Assembly (NCBI RefSeq): GCF_900067135.1
Contig: NZ_FJUR01000001.1
Location: 548,501 to 612,500 of the forward strand
Length of the DNA: 64,000 nt
DNA from: Rhizobium sp. 9140
GTDB lineage: Bacteria; Pseudomonadota; Alphaproteobacteria; Rhizobiales; Rhizobiaceae
Direction of reading: 5' to 3'
The notes under the pieces were generated by a model that was not told the origin of the DNA, made no database searches, and was given only the letters and a program-made list of their open reading frames with translations. The position numbers and the translations under genes are program-made. Within the stretch, counting starts at the first letter, position 1. Each line of letters starts with the position of its first letter. This document shows positions 26,941 to 35,889 of the stretch, piece by piece.

Positions 26941-27546
26941 ATGGACAAGTTCGTCAAGCTCACCGGCGTCGCCGCTCCCCTGCCCGTCGTCAACATCGAC
27001 ACGGACATGATCATTCCGAAGGATTACCTGAAGACGATCAAGCGCACCGGGCTCGGCACGGGCCTGTTCGCCGAAGCGCGCTACAACGAAGACGGCACGC
27101 CGAACGAAAGCTTCGTGCTGAACAAGCCCGCCTACCAGAATGCCAAGATCCTGGTCGCCGGCGACAATTTCGGCTGCGGCTCCTCGCGCGAGCATGCGCC
27201 ATGGGCGCTGCTCGACTTCGGCATCCGTTGCGTCATTTCCACGTCGTTCGCCGATATCTTCTACAACAACTGTTTCAAGAACGGCATCCTGCCGGTCGTC
27301 GTCAGCCCCGAGGACCTCGACAAGCTGATGGACGATGCGAGCCGCGGCTCGAACGCCGTCCTGACCGTGGACCTCGAGAATCTCGAGATCACCGGCCCCG
27401 ATGGCGGCAAGATCAGCTTCGAACTCGACGCCTTCAAGCGTCACTGCATGCTGAACGGCCTCGACGATATCGGCCTGACGCTGGAAAAGGTTTCGGCTAT
27501 CGACGGCTTCGAGAAGGCGAATGCGGTGGAGCGTCCCTGGGCATGA
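26941..27546 (+). CDS. leuD: 3-isopropylmalate dehydratase small subunit
   Basis: Small subunit (201 residues) of the LeuCD isomerase in leucine biosynthesis; it forms the swivel domain over the LeuC iron-sulfur site. Recognised from [35 protein letters not shown] and [15 protein letters not shown]. The normal family start is the ATG at 26941, so an upstream in-frame extension to 26677 is discarded. leuC is not in the window. The stop overlaps the start of a RidA homologue. Confidence 0.95.
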   Translation: MDKFVKLTGVAAPLPVVNIDTDMIIPKDYLKTIKRTGLGTGLFAEARYNEDGTPNESFVLNKPAYQNAKILVAGDNFGCGSSREHAPWALLDFGIRCVISTSFADIFYNNCFKNGILPVVVSPEDLDKLMDDASRGSNAVLTVDLENLEITGPDGGKISFELDAFKRHCMLNGLDDIGLTLEKVSAIDGFEKANAVERPWA

Positions 27547-27947
27547 TGCCCGATGCGGACGCATCGGATACCCGCCGCCTGATCTCGTCGGGCTCGCCGT
27601 TTGAAAGGACGGCGGGCTATTCGCGTGCGCTGGTTCAAGGCGACTGGTGCTTCGTCTCCGGCACGACCGGTTATGATTATGCGACGATGACCATGCCCGA
27701 CACGGTGGAAGAACAGGCCCGTAATTGCCTGAAGACCATCGAAGGCGTCGTCCGCGACGCCGGCTTTTCCCTGTCCGATGTCGTCCGCTGCCACTACTAC
27801 ATCACCGACGCCACCTTCGCCGACCGGGTCTTCCCCATCCTCGGCGAAGCCTTCGGCGAGATCCGCCCGGCTGCGACCATGATCGTCTGCGGCCTGATCC
27901 GCCCAGAGATGCTGATCGAGATCGAGGTCACGGCCCTCAGCCGCTGA
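27543..27947 (+). CDS. RidA/YjgF-family protein
   Basis: Protein of 134 residues of the RidA superfamily ([51 protein letters not shown]). Members hydrolyse reactive enamine/imine intermediates released by PLP enzymes, but the invariant Arg of true RidA should be checked before assigning deaminase activity. The ATG at 27543 overlaps the leuD stop as ATGA, so the two are translationally coupled; the second ATG at 27546 is possible. Followed by a strong terminator. Confidence 0.88.
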   Translation: MMPDADASDTRRLISSGSPFERTAGYSRALVQGDWCFVSGTTGYDYATMTMPDTVEEQARNCLKTIEGVVRDAGFSLSDVVRCHYYITDATFADRVFPILGEAFGEIRPAATMIVCGLIRPEMLIEIEVTALSR

Positions 27948-27971
27948 CCGCAAAAGCAACGCTTCGAACGT

Positions 27972-28000
27972 AAAACGCCCCGCTTTCGACGGGGCGTTTT
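27972..28000. terminator. Strong bidirectional terminator
   Basis: AAAACGCCCCG, 7-base loop, CGGGGCGTTTT: an 11-bp perfect stem between the convergent RidA and ndvA genes. Confidence 0.9.
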
Positions 28001-28029
28001 CGTATTCGGTGTCGTGATCCTTTCCCGGA

Positions 28030-29784
28030 TCAGGCTGCCGTTGCGCGGCGGACGTCGTCGTCCGTCAGGATGCCCGAGGCCCGGAGCAGGGCGGCGAAGC
28101 GGCCGTTGGACTGGCTGAGCTCGTTAAAGCCGCCCATCTCAACGATCCGGCCACCGTCCATGAAGACCACCAGATCGGCTTCGCGAACCGTCGAGAGACG
28201 GTGTGCGATGATGAAGGTCGTGCGGTCCTTACGCAGGTTGTCGATGGCGTCCTTCACCCGGTTTTCGGTTTCCACGTCGAGCGCTGAGGTGGCTTCGTCC
28301 AGCACCAGGATCGGTGCGTTTTTCAGAATGGCCCGAGCGATGGCGATCCGCTGGCGTTCGCCGCCGGAGAGGCGGTTGCCCCGTTCGCCGACTCGTGTGT
28401 CGTAACCCGTGTCGCGGCTTTCGATGAAGTCCGAAGCAGCCGCAGCTTCAGCAGCCTTCACGACCTCTTCCAGCGTGGCATCCTCGCGGCCCAGACGGAT
28501 ATTGTCCGAAATGGAGCGGTTGAGAAGGCCGGCGTCCTGGAAGACGGTTGCGATCGAGGCACGCAGCGACTTGCGGGTCACCTTGGCAACATCGACGCCG
28601 TCGATCAGGACCTTGCCGGAGGCCGGTTCGTTCACACGCTGCAACATGTTGATCAGCGTGGTCTTGCCAGAGCCGGTGGGGCCGACGATGGCAATGGTCT
28701 GGCCGGCCTTCACCTTGATGTTGATGTCGTGCAGGCCATCCGACGTGCCGGGGAAGTGATAGGTCAGGTCACGGAACTCGACGTCGCCACGAACATGGTT
28801 CAGTTCACCGGCGTCGGCAGGTTCTTCACGATCACGAACCGAGTCTTCGAGGTTGAAGAAGTCTTCCAGCTTGGCGCGGGCTTCGAAGATCTGGTTGACG
28901 AAATTCTTCATCTGGTCGAGACGGCCGATCAGAAGGTTGGCAAAGCCGATGAAGGCAACCACTTCGCCGACACCCAGTTCGCCGCGCTGCACCAGGATCG
29001 TGCCGATGATGAGGATCGTCATCATGGAGATCGTGGATGCCATGCGGTTGAGACCGCTGGCCAGCGCCCACCAGTCGAGGACCGGCAGCTGAACCGACAT
29101 GAGCTTCTGCGTGAAAGCCTTCAGTTCGCGCGTTTCGGCTTCGATACGGTTGTAACTGTGAACGACCGAGACGTTGCTGATGGCATCCGACACATGGCCG
29201 AACACGGTGTGATAGTGACCTTCGACGGCAGCCTGGCCGTCCTTGGTCTTCGCCATGACCAGCTTGCCGATGATGACGTAGAGCGTGCCGAGAACGACGA
29301 GGACGATCGACAGGCGCCAGTCCATCGCAAAGGCGGTGGGAACCAGCAGCGTCAGCGCGACGGCCGTCGAAAGATGCTCGCGCATGAACTCCAGCCAGAG
29401 GCCGAACAGCGTTTCGCAAGCCCGCAGCAGCGTGTGCAGCGCGTTGGACGTGCCGCGCTGGCTGTGCCAGGAGAGCGGCATGGAGATGATACGGCCGAAG
29501 GCTTCCGTGATCAGCGTCGCGCGGCGCTGATGCGCCAGGCGGTCGGCTTCACGGGCGACAAGCACGAAAGCGATGGTATTGAAGATGCCGAGCGTCGCCC
29601 ACATGATCAGGGTCGACGTGACTTCCGTCTTGGAGGAGATCGCGTCGATGATGCGGCCGAACAGGATCGGCTCGGCAATCGTTATGGCCGCCAGAACAAT
29701 GTTGGCGATGACGATCGCGGAAACGCGAAGCTTGTGAGCGGCGAGATACTGGAGTGCTCTCGCATAGACCTGGAACAATGACAC
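28030..29784 (-). CDS. ndvA: Cyclic beta-1,2-glucan ABC exporter
   Basis: Half-transporter of 584 residues that exports cyclic beta-1,2-glucan to the periplasm, needed for osmoadaptation and plant interaction in rhizobia (ChvA in Agrobacterium). It opens with the family sequence SLFQVYARALQYLA and has six membrane helices to about residue 300. Walker A GPTGSGKTT (368-376), signature LSGGERQR and the switch region IIAHRLSTV are present. The start is a GTG at 29784 with GAGG ahead, giving the usual length; the ATG at 29892 would add 36 untypical residues. The glucan synthase gene ndvB is not in the window. Confidence 0.95.
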   Translation of the reverse strand: MSLFQVYARALQYLAAHKLRVSAIVIANIVLAAITIAEPILFGRIIDAISSKTEVTSTLIMWATLGIFNTIAFVLVAREADRLAHQRRATLITEAFGRIISMPLSWHSQRGTSNALHTLLRACETLFGLWLEFMREHLSTAVALTLLVPTAFAMDWRLSIVLVVLGTLYVIIGKLVMAKTKDGQAAVEGHYHTVFGHVSDAISNVSVVHSYNRIEAETRELKAFTQKLMSVQLPVLDWWALASGLNRMASTISMMTILIIGTILVQRGELGVGEVVAFIGFANLLIGRLDQMKNFVNQIFEARAKLEDFFNLEDSVRDREEPADAGELNHVRGDVEFRDLTYHFPGTSDGLHDINIKVKAGQTIAIVGPTGSGKTTLINMLQRVNEPASGKVLIDGVDVAKVTRKSLRASIATVFQDAGLLNRSISDNIRLGREDATLEEVVKAAEAAAASDFIESRDTGYDTRVGERGNRLSGGERQRIAIARAILKNAPILVLDEATSALDVETENRVKDAIDNLRKDRTTFIIAHRLSTVREADLVVFMDGGRIVEMGGFNELSQSNGRFAALLRASGILTDDDVRRATAA

Positions 29785-30194
29785 TATCTTATCCCTCGTG
29801 GGAAAACTCGTTGTCGCGCCAGACCGGCCAACCGGCCCGGCTTGAAAACGAACCGGGCAGAAGACGTGCCTCTCCCTGTTCGATGAGGCCACTATCGCAA
29901 TCGCAACATGAATGGTCGCTGAACGAGGTATTCATGTTGCAATGCAGCACCGCTAAGCGTCGAACGTCGCCTTCGCAACGTTCTCTTGAAAAGACGCGGA
30001 AAGAGCGTGCCGGCTTTATGTAAGCCGGACCGGACGGGCTGAATAGAAGGGCTTTATCCCATGGGGGAACGGTGAAAGATCGGCATCATGATTCTGACAT
30101 TCTTGTGAAATCCGAAATTGAACTTCCTAAAATGACCGGATAGAACTCATGTCGCGGTGCAGCAGAACCGCACGTCAAGGTGTAGGAGGCCAGC
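29785..30194. other. Divergent intergenic region, ndvA / pyc
   Basis: 410 bases between divergent start codons. It contains a 7-bp hairpin (CCGGCTT, 5-base loop, AAGCCGG) at 30010-30028 without a T-run. Promoters for both genes must lie here; I see none good enough to call. Confidence 0.4.
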
Positions 30195-33100
30195 TTGTCC
30201 ATCAAAAAAATTCTCGTTGCCAATCGATCTGAAATCGCGATTCGCGTCTTTCGAGCCGCCGACGAGCTGGGCCTGAAAACCGTTGCGATCTGGGCCGAGG
30301 AGGACAAGCTCGCCTTGCACCGCTTCAAGGCCGACGAGAGCTACCAGATCGGGCGGGGGCCTCATCTGGAGCGCGACCTCGGGCCGATCGAAAGCTATCT
30401 CTCGATCGACGAGATCCTGCGCGTGGCCAAGCTTTCGGGCGCGGATGCGATCCATCCGGGCTACGGTCTTCTGTCGGAAAGCCCGGAATTCGTGGACGCC
30501 TGCAAGGAAGCCGGCATCATCTTCATCGGACCGACCGGCGACACGATGCGCCGTCTCGGCAACAAGGTCGCCGCGCGCAACCTCGCCATCGAGATCGGCG
30601 TTCCCGTGGTGCCCGCAACCGAGCCGCTGCCGGACGACATGGCGCAAGTGGCGCGCATGGCCGAGGAAATCGGCTATCCCATCATGCTCAAGGCCTCCTG
30701 GGGCGGCGGCGGGCGCGGCATGCGCGCCATTCGCGACCCGAAGGATCTCGCCCGCGAGGTGACGGAAGCCAAGCGCGAGGCGATGGCCGCCTTCGGCAAG
30801 GACGAGGTCTATCTCGAAAAGCTGGTGGAACGCGCCCGCCACGTCGAAAGCCAGGTTCTGGGCGATACCCACGGCAATGTCGTGCACCTCTTCGAGCGCG
30901 ACTGTTCGGTTCAGCGCCGCAACCAGAAGGTTGTGGAGCGCGCACCGGCCCCATACCTGAATGAGGCACAGCGCCAGGAGCTTGCGGCCTATTCAGTCAA
31001 GATCGCCCAAGCGACCCATTACGTCGGCGCCGGCACGGTCGAGTACCTGATGGATATGGACACCGGCAAGTTCTACTTCATTGAGGTGAACCCGCGTATC
31101 CAGGTCGAGCACACGGTCACCGAAGTCGTCACCGGCATCGATATCGTCAAGGCACAGATCCACATTCTCGACGGTCATGCCATCGGCACGCCGGAATCGG
31201 GCGTACCGCAGCAGGCGGATATCCGCCTCAACGGCAACGCCCTGCAGTGCCGCATCACCACGGAAGACCCCGAGCAGAACTTCATTCCCGACTATGGCCG
31301 CATCACCGGCTATCGCTCGGCGGCCGGCTTCGGCATTCGTCTCGATGGCGGCACGGCCTATACCGGCGCCGTCATCACCCGGTTCTACGATCCGCTGCTG
31401 GTGAAGGTGACCGTCTGGGCGCCGGGTGCGGCCGAAGCGATTACCCGAATGGAGCGCGCGCTGCGCGAATTCCGTATCCGCGGCGTGGCGACGAACCTGA
31501 CCTTCCTCGAAGCCATCATCACGCACCCGAAGTTCCGCGACAATTCCTACACGACGCGCTTCATCGACACGACGCCGGAACTCTTCCAGCAGGTGAAGCG
31601 TCAGGACCGCGCGACCAAGCTGCTCACCTATCTCGCCGACGTCACGGTCAACGGCCATCCCGAGGCCAAGGGACGGCCGCGCCCGGCCGCCGACATCGCC
31701 AAACCCGTCGTGCCCTTCGCCAGAGGTGAGGTGGTTTCCGGCACCAAGCAGAAGCTGGACGAACTCGGCCCGAAGAAATTCGCCGAGTGGGTGCGCGCCG
31801 AAAAGCGCGTGCTGATGACCGACACCACCATGCGCGACGGTCACCAGTCCCTGCTCGCGACGCGCATGCGGACCTATGATATTGCCCGGATCGCCGGCAC
31901 CTATGCCAAGGCTTTGCCGCAGCTGTTTTCGCTGGAATGCTGGGGCGGCGCGACCTTCGACGTCTCCATGCGCTTCTTGACCGAGGACCCATGGGACCGT
32001 CTCGCCCGCATTCGCGAGGACGCGCCGAACCTCCTGCTGCAGATGCTGCTGCGCGGCGCGAACGGCGTCGGCTACAAGAACTATCCCGACAATGTCGTGA
32101 AGTATTTCGTGCGTCAGGCCGCCCGCGAGGGGATCGACGTCTTCCGCGTCTTCGACTGCCTGAACTGGGTCGAGAACATGCGCGTGTCGATGGATGCCGT
32201 GAACGAGGAAAACCGCATCTGTGAGGCCGCAATCTGCTACACCGGCGACATCCTCAATTCCGCCCGGCCGAAATACGACCTGAAATACTACACCGCGCTG
32301 GCCGGCGAACTGGAACGTGCCGGCGCGCACATGATCGCGCTGAAGGACATGGCCGGCCTCCTGAAGCCGGCTGCTGCCACGGTGCTGTTCAAGGCTCTGC
32401 GCGAGGCAACCGATCTGCCGATCCACTTCCACACGCACGACACGTCGGGCATCGCGGCTGCGACCGTGCTGGCGGCCGTCGATGCGGGCGTCGATGTGGT
32501 CGATGCGGCCATGGATTCGCTCTCCGGCAACACCTCCCAGCCATGCCTCGGCTCGATCGTCGAGGCACTGAAGGGCTCGGAGCGCGATCCGGGTCTCGAT
32601 CCCGAATCCATCCGCCGTATCTCCTTCTACTGGGAAGCGGTTCGTCACCAGTATGCGGCGTTCGAAAGCGACCTCAAGGGGCCGGCGTCCGAAGTCTATC
32701 TGCATGAAATGCCGGGTGGTCAGTTCACCAACCTCAAGGAACAGGCGCGCTCGCTCGGTCTGGAGACCAAGTGGCATCGGGTCGCGCAGACCTATGCCGA
32801 CGTCAACCAGATGTTCGGCGACATCGTGAAGGTCACGCCGTCCTCCAAGGTGGTGGGCGACATGGCGCTGATGATGGTGAGCCAGGATCTCTCCGTCGCC
32901 GACGTCGAAAACCCGGCCAAGGACGTATCATTCCCCGAATCGGTCGTCTCCATGCTGAAGGGCGATCTCGGCCAGCCTCCGGGCGGATGGCCGGAAGCGC
33001 TCCAGAAAAAGGCGCTGAAGGGCGAGGAAGCCTATACCGCCCGCCCGGGCTCGCTGCTTCCCGAAGCCGATCTCGACGCCGAGCGGCAGGAGGTCGAAAC

Positions 33101-33650
33101 CAAGATCGGCCGTTCGGTTTCGGACGCGGAGTTCGCGTCCTACCTGATGTATCCCAAGGTCTTCACCGATTATGCGCTGGCCGTCGATACCTATGGCCCG
33201 GTCTCCGTGCTGCCGACGCACAACTATTTCTATGGGCTGACGACGGGCGAGGAGCTTCAGCCCGAGATCGAGCGCGGCAAGGCACTGGTGATCCAGCATC
33301 AGGCCAAGAGCGAGCCGGACGAGCAGGCCATGGTCAAGGTCTTCTTCGAGTTGAACGGCCAGGCTCGCATGATCAAGGTGCCCGACCGCAACCGCGCGGC
33401 AACCGCTGCCGTTCGCCGAAAGGCCGAAGCCGGCAACGTCGCCCATCTCGGCGCACCCATGCCGGGCGTTGTCTCGACCGTCGCCATTTCCGCGGGCCAG
33501 ACCGTCAAGGCAGGCGACGTTCTGCTGTCGATCGAAGCCATGAAGATGGAAACGGCACTGCACGCCGAAAAAGACGGGACGATCGCGGAGGTGCTGGTGA
33601 AGACCGGTGACCAGATCGACACCAAGGACCTGCTGGTCGTCTTCGGCTGA
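30195..33650 (+). CDS. pyc: Pyruvate carboxylase
   Basis: Biotin enzyme of 1151 residues that makes oxaloacetate from pyruvate and bicarbonate with ATP (anaplerosis). The biotin carboxylase domain (about 1-455) shows KASWGGGGRGMR and FIEVNPRIQVEHTVTE. The carboxyltransferase domain (about 530-800) shows TTMRDGHQSLLATR and HFHTHDTSG. The C-terminal biotinyl domain carries EAMKME with Lys1117 as the biotin site. The start is a TTG at 30195, six bases after GGAGG, and the first residues (SIKKILVANRSEIA) match the family start. A terminator follows. Long open frames on the other strand are shadows. Confidence 0.97.
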   Translation: MSIKKILVANRSEIAIRVFRAADELGLKTVAIWAEEDKLALHRFKADESYQIGRGPHLERDLGPIESYLSIDEILRVAKLSGADAIHPGYGLLSESPEFVDACKEAGIIFIGPTGDTMRRLGNKVAARNLAIEIGVPVVPATEPLPDDMAQVARMAEEIGYPIMLKASWGGGGRGMRAIRDPKDLAREVTEAKREAMAAFGKDEVYLEKLVERARHVESQVLGDTHGNVVHLFERDCSVQRRNQKVVERAPAPYLNEAQRQELAAYSVKIAQATHYVGAGTVEYLMDMDTGKFYFIEVNPRIQVEHTVTEVVTGIDIVKAQIHILDGHAIGTPESGVPQQADIRLNGNALQCRITTEDPEQNFIPDYGRITGYRSAAGFGIRLDGGTAYTGAVITRFYDPLLVKVTVWAPGAAEAITRMERALREFRIRGVATNLTFLEAIITHPKFRDNSYTTRFIDTTPELFQQVKRQDRATKLLTYLADVTVNGHPEAKGRPRPAADIAKPVVPFARGEVVSGTKQKLDELGPKKFAEWVRAEKRVLMTDTTMRDGHQSLLATRMRTYDIARIAGTYAKALPQLFSLECWGGATFDVSMRFLTEDPWDRLARIREDAPNLLLQMLLRGANGVGYKNYPDNVVKYFVRQAAREGIDVFRVFDCLNWVENMRVSMDAVNEENRICEAAICYTGDILNSARPKYDLKYYTALAGELERAGAHMIALKDMAGLLKPAAATVLFKALREATDLPIHFHTHDTSGIAAATVLAAVDAGVDVVDAAMDSLSGNTSQPCLGSIVEALKGSERDPGLDPESIRRISFYWEAVRHQYAAFESDLKGPASEVYLHEMPGGQFTNLKEQARSLGLETKWHRVAQTYADVNQMFGDIVKVTPSSKVVGDMALMMVSQDLSVADVENPAKDVSFPESVVSMLKGDLGQPPGGWPEALQKKALKGEEAYTARPGSLLPEADLDAERQEVETKIGRSVSDAEFASYLMYPKVFTDYALAVDTYGPVSVLPTHNYFYGLTTGEELQPEIERGKALVIQHQAKSEPDEQAMVKVFFELNGQARMIKVPDRNRAATAAVRRKAEAGNVAHLGAPMPGVVSTVAISAGQTVKAGDVLLSIEAMKMETALHAEKDGTIAEVLVKTGDQIDTKDLLVVFG

Positions 33651-33673
33651 ACCGGCGATCCCGACGATGTGAG

Positions 33674-33703
33674 AACACCGGTTGGCAACGGCCGGTGTTT
33701 TGC
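33674..33703 (+). terminator. Rho-independent terminator after pyc
   Basis: AACACCGG, 10-base loop, CCGGTGTTTT, starting 24 bases after the pyc stop; it may also serve lrgB on the other strand. Confidence 0.75.
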
Positions 33704-33747
33704 GTTTGAAGAGCCCGCACACCGGTATCCGCCCTGGCGCGTTCTCC

Positions 33748-34518
33748 CTACAAAAACAGCGGCACGATCAGCGCCGTCACCAGAGCGTTCAGCGCCATAG
33801 CGATGCCGGCAAAGAGGCCGGCGACGGGATCGACCTGAAAGGCGCGGGCGGTGCCGATGCCGTGCGACGCAAGACCCGCCGCAAAGCCGCGGGCAGCATA
33901 GTCGGTGATCCGCATGCAGTTCATCAGACCGGTGACGATGACCGCGCCGGTAATGCCGGTCAGGATCACGAAAACGGCGGTGAGGCCGGGATCACCGCCA
34001 AGACCCTTCGATATCGCCATGGCAACGCCGGCCGTCGAGGACTTCGGCGCCATGGAAACCGTGAGCGCTTCCGGAAAATCGAAGAGAGCGCCGAGCGCAA
34101 GAACGCTCAGGACCGCCGTGACACTGCCGGCGGCGAGCGCTGCGAGCATGGGCAGGAGATTGGCGGCAACCAGCTTGATCTGCCGTACAAGCGGCACCGC
34201 CAGCGCCACGGTTGCAGGACCCAGCAGGAAATGGATGAACTGCGCCCCCTCGAAATAGGCGGGATAGGCGACGCCACCAAGCGTCAGGCCCATACCGATG
34301 ACGACGACCGAGATCAGCACCGGATTGACCAGCGGATGGCCGTTCGCCTTTCGGGCAGCAGCATTGGCAAGCAGCCAAACGACGAGCGTCGCCGTCAACC
34401 AGAAGAGCGGCGTTGCCGAGAGGTAGACCCAGAGGCTGGGCGGCAAGGCCGGCACGGACTGCGCCTGATCGATGGCGGCCTTTGCCGCGATCTGACCCAG
34501 GTTGGACATCTCGGTCAT
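33748..34518 (-). CDS. lrgB: LrgB/CidB-family membrane protein
   Basis: Integral membrane protein of 256 residues with about seven to eight hydrophobic helices and the LrgB blocks LVNPVLISVV, FLLGPATVALAVPL and SHGIGTARAF. In other bacteria LrgAB modulates murein hydrolase activity or transports small metabolites such as pyruvate or glycolate. The ATG at 34518 overlaps the lrgA stop by four bases (ATGA). The open frame continues upstream through lrgA in another phase, which is not coding. Confidence 0.9.
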   Translation of the reverse strand: MTEMSNLGQIAAKAAIDQAQSVPALPPSLWVYLSATPLFWLTATLVVWLLANAAARKANGHPLVNPVLISVVVIGMGLTLGGVAYPAYFEGAQFIHFLLGPATVALAVPLVRQIKLVAANLLPMLAALAAGSVTAVLSVLALGALFDFPEALTVSMAPKSSTAGVAMAISKGLGGDPGLTAVFVILTGITGAVIVTGLMNCMRITDYAARGFAAGLASHGIGTARAFQVDPVAGLFAGIAMALNALVTALIVPLFL

Positions 34519-34892
34519 GGCTTGCGCCTCCACCGTTGTTCCAGATGCTTGGCCAGAGTGAACGCCCAGACGGTCACGACGAGCGTGACGACCGTGGAAA
34601 CGAGAATGGCGACGAGGATCGGCAGGCCCATGGATATCACGAGATCGAGGTGCTGGATGATGCCGACCCCGGCCGGCACGAAGAGGATGCCGAGATTGGC
34701 GAGCAAACTGTCGGCGACCTTGCCGGTGGATTTTTCCATGGCAGCAGCAGCGGATAAGCGTCGGGTCGCAAGCAGAAAGAGCGCGAGCAGCGCAAGCCCG
34801 ATCACAGGTCCCGGAACCTGGCCGCCGCTCGCATAGGAAAGGGTCTCCCCTACGAGCTGGAAGCCGAGCAGCCACGTGATGCCCTGGATCAT
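34515..34892 (-). CDS. lrgA: LrgA/CidA-family membrane protein
   Basis: Holin-like membrane protein of 125 residues with four hydrophobic segments and the family motif VPGPVIGLALLALFL. The start is the ATG at 34892; the in-frame extension to 35063 would be soluble and cross the promoter region. It is coupled to lrgB and divergent from a DeoR-family regulator; a 9-bp inverted repeat lies between them. Confidence 0.88.
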   Translation of the reverse strand: MIQGITWLLGFQLVGETLSYASGGQVPGPVIGLALLALFLLATRRLSAAAAMEKSTGKVADSLLANLGILFVPAGVGIIQHLDLVISMGLPILVAILVSTVVTLVVTVWAFTLAKHLEQRWRRKP

Positions 34893-34959
34893 GCTGGGTG
34901 TCTCCTGTCGATGTTGGAGATGCGTCTCGTGTCGAGAGATGCCTTGTGAACCCCTCTTT

Positions 34960-34998
34960 TGCAAAGGGTCAAGCCCGGCAGATAGAATTCCCTTTGCA
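34960..34998. promoter_or_regulatory. Inverted repeat between lrgA and the DeoR-family gene
   Basis: TGCAAAGGG and CCCTTTGCA, perfect 9-base arms separated by 21 bases, 68 bases before lrgA and 59 bases before the regulator. Arm spacing of about three helical turns centre to centre suits a dimeric or tetrameric repressor. Its use by the adjacent regulator is inference. Confidence 0.5.
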
Positions 34999-35056
34999 CC
35001 TCGATCGAAATTGTTTATGCACGTTCTTACCGATTCATGCATGATTGAGAGTGAAA

Positions 35057-35836
35057 ATGGCAAGCGACCTGCTGTCGCGCGAGAGACAGGATGCGATCCG
35101 GGCCGAGCTCCGCCAGTCAGGCCGGGTGCTCGCCGGCGATCTCGCGCGCGCGTTCAAGGTCTCGGAAGACACGATCCGGCGCGATCTACGCGAGATGGCG
35201 GCAGCAGGCTTTTGCGAACGCGTTTATGGCGGCGCGCTGGCATTGCCCGCCGAGCAGCCCTTCTCGGTACGAACCGGAATCTCGCGCGGTCGCAAGCAGG
35301 TGCTGGCCGCAGCGGCCGTCTCCTGCCTCAAGGAGGGGATGACGGTGTTCGTCGATGCCGGATCGACCAATCTCGCCATCGTCCAGGCGCTTCCCCCCGG
35401 GCTCTCCCTCACGCTTGCGACCAACATGCCGGCCATCGCCATGGCAGCGCTGGAACACCCGGGGATCGAGGTCATCGCCATCGGCGGGCGGATAGACCGT
35501 CATGTCGGTGCGGCGATCGGCGCGCAGGCGGAGCGGGATCTGGAGATGTTGCGGCCCGACCTCTGCATTCTCGGCACCTGCGGCCTTGATGCCAAAGCCG
35601 GCCTGACGGGGCTCGTCTATGACGACGTCGCCTTCAAGAAGATCGCCGCCGCACGCGCAGGCTCGGTCCTCGTCGCCTGCACCAGCGACAAGCTGGAAAC
35701 GGTACACCCCTTCGTCATCGCCGGTCTCAGCGACCGGATGACGCTGACGCTCGAGGCGGACGCACCAGACGCCATCGCGACCGGGCTGAAGGAAGCAGGC
35801 GCGACAATCCTGCGGGCCGAGCCGGTCGCGGGCTGA
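35057..35836 (+). CDS. DeoR-family transcriptional regulator
   Basis: Regulator of 259 residues. The N-terminal DeoR helix-turn-helix is at about 5-60 (RQDAIRAELRQSGRV, FKVSEDTIRRDLREM, GFCERVYGGAL), followed by the phosphosugar-binding-like domain (FVDAGSTN, ATNMPAIAM, GGRIDRHVGAAIG). DeoR repressors usually respond to phosphorylated sugars. The start is the ATG at 35057 behind GAGAG; a TTG at 35045 is an alternative. It lies 53 bases before an MFS transporter, which is its likely operon partner or target. Confidence 0.9.
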   Translation: MASDLLSRERQDAIRAELRQSGRVLAGDLARAFKVSEDTIRRDLREMAAAGFCERVYGGALALPAEQPFSVRTGISRGRKQVLAAAAVSCLKEGMTVFVDAGSTNLAIVQALPPGLSLTLATNMPAIAMAALEHPGIEVIAIGGRIDRHVGAAIGAQAERDLEMLRPDLCILGTCGLDAKAGLTGLVYDDVAFKKIAAARAGSVLVACTSDKLETVHPFVIAGLSDRMTLTLEADAPDAIATGLKEAGATILRAEPVAG

Positions 35837-35889
35837 TCCGCACACACACAAAGACGACATGATCCGGTCGCAGGGCCGGGAGGAGACAG

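Noticed and set aside
30993..32777. 594-codon minus-strand open frame
   Set aside because: Antisense to pyruvate carboxylase, no domain, no ribosome site.
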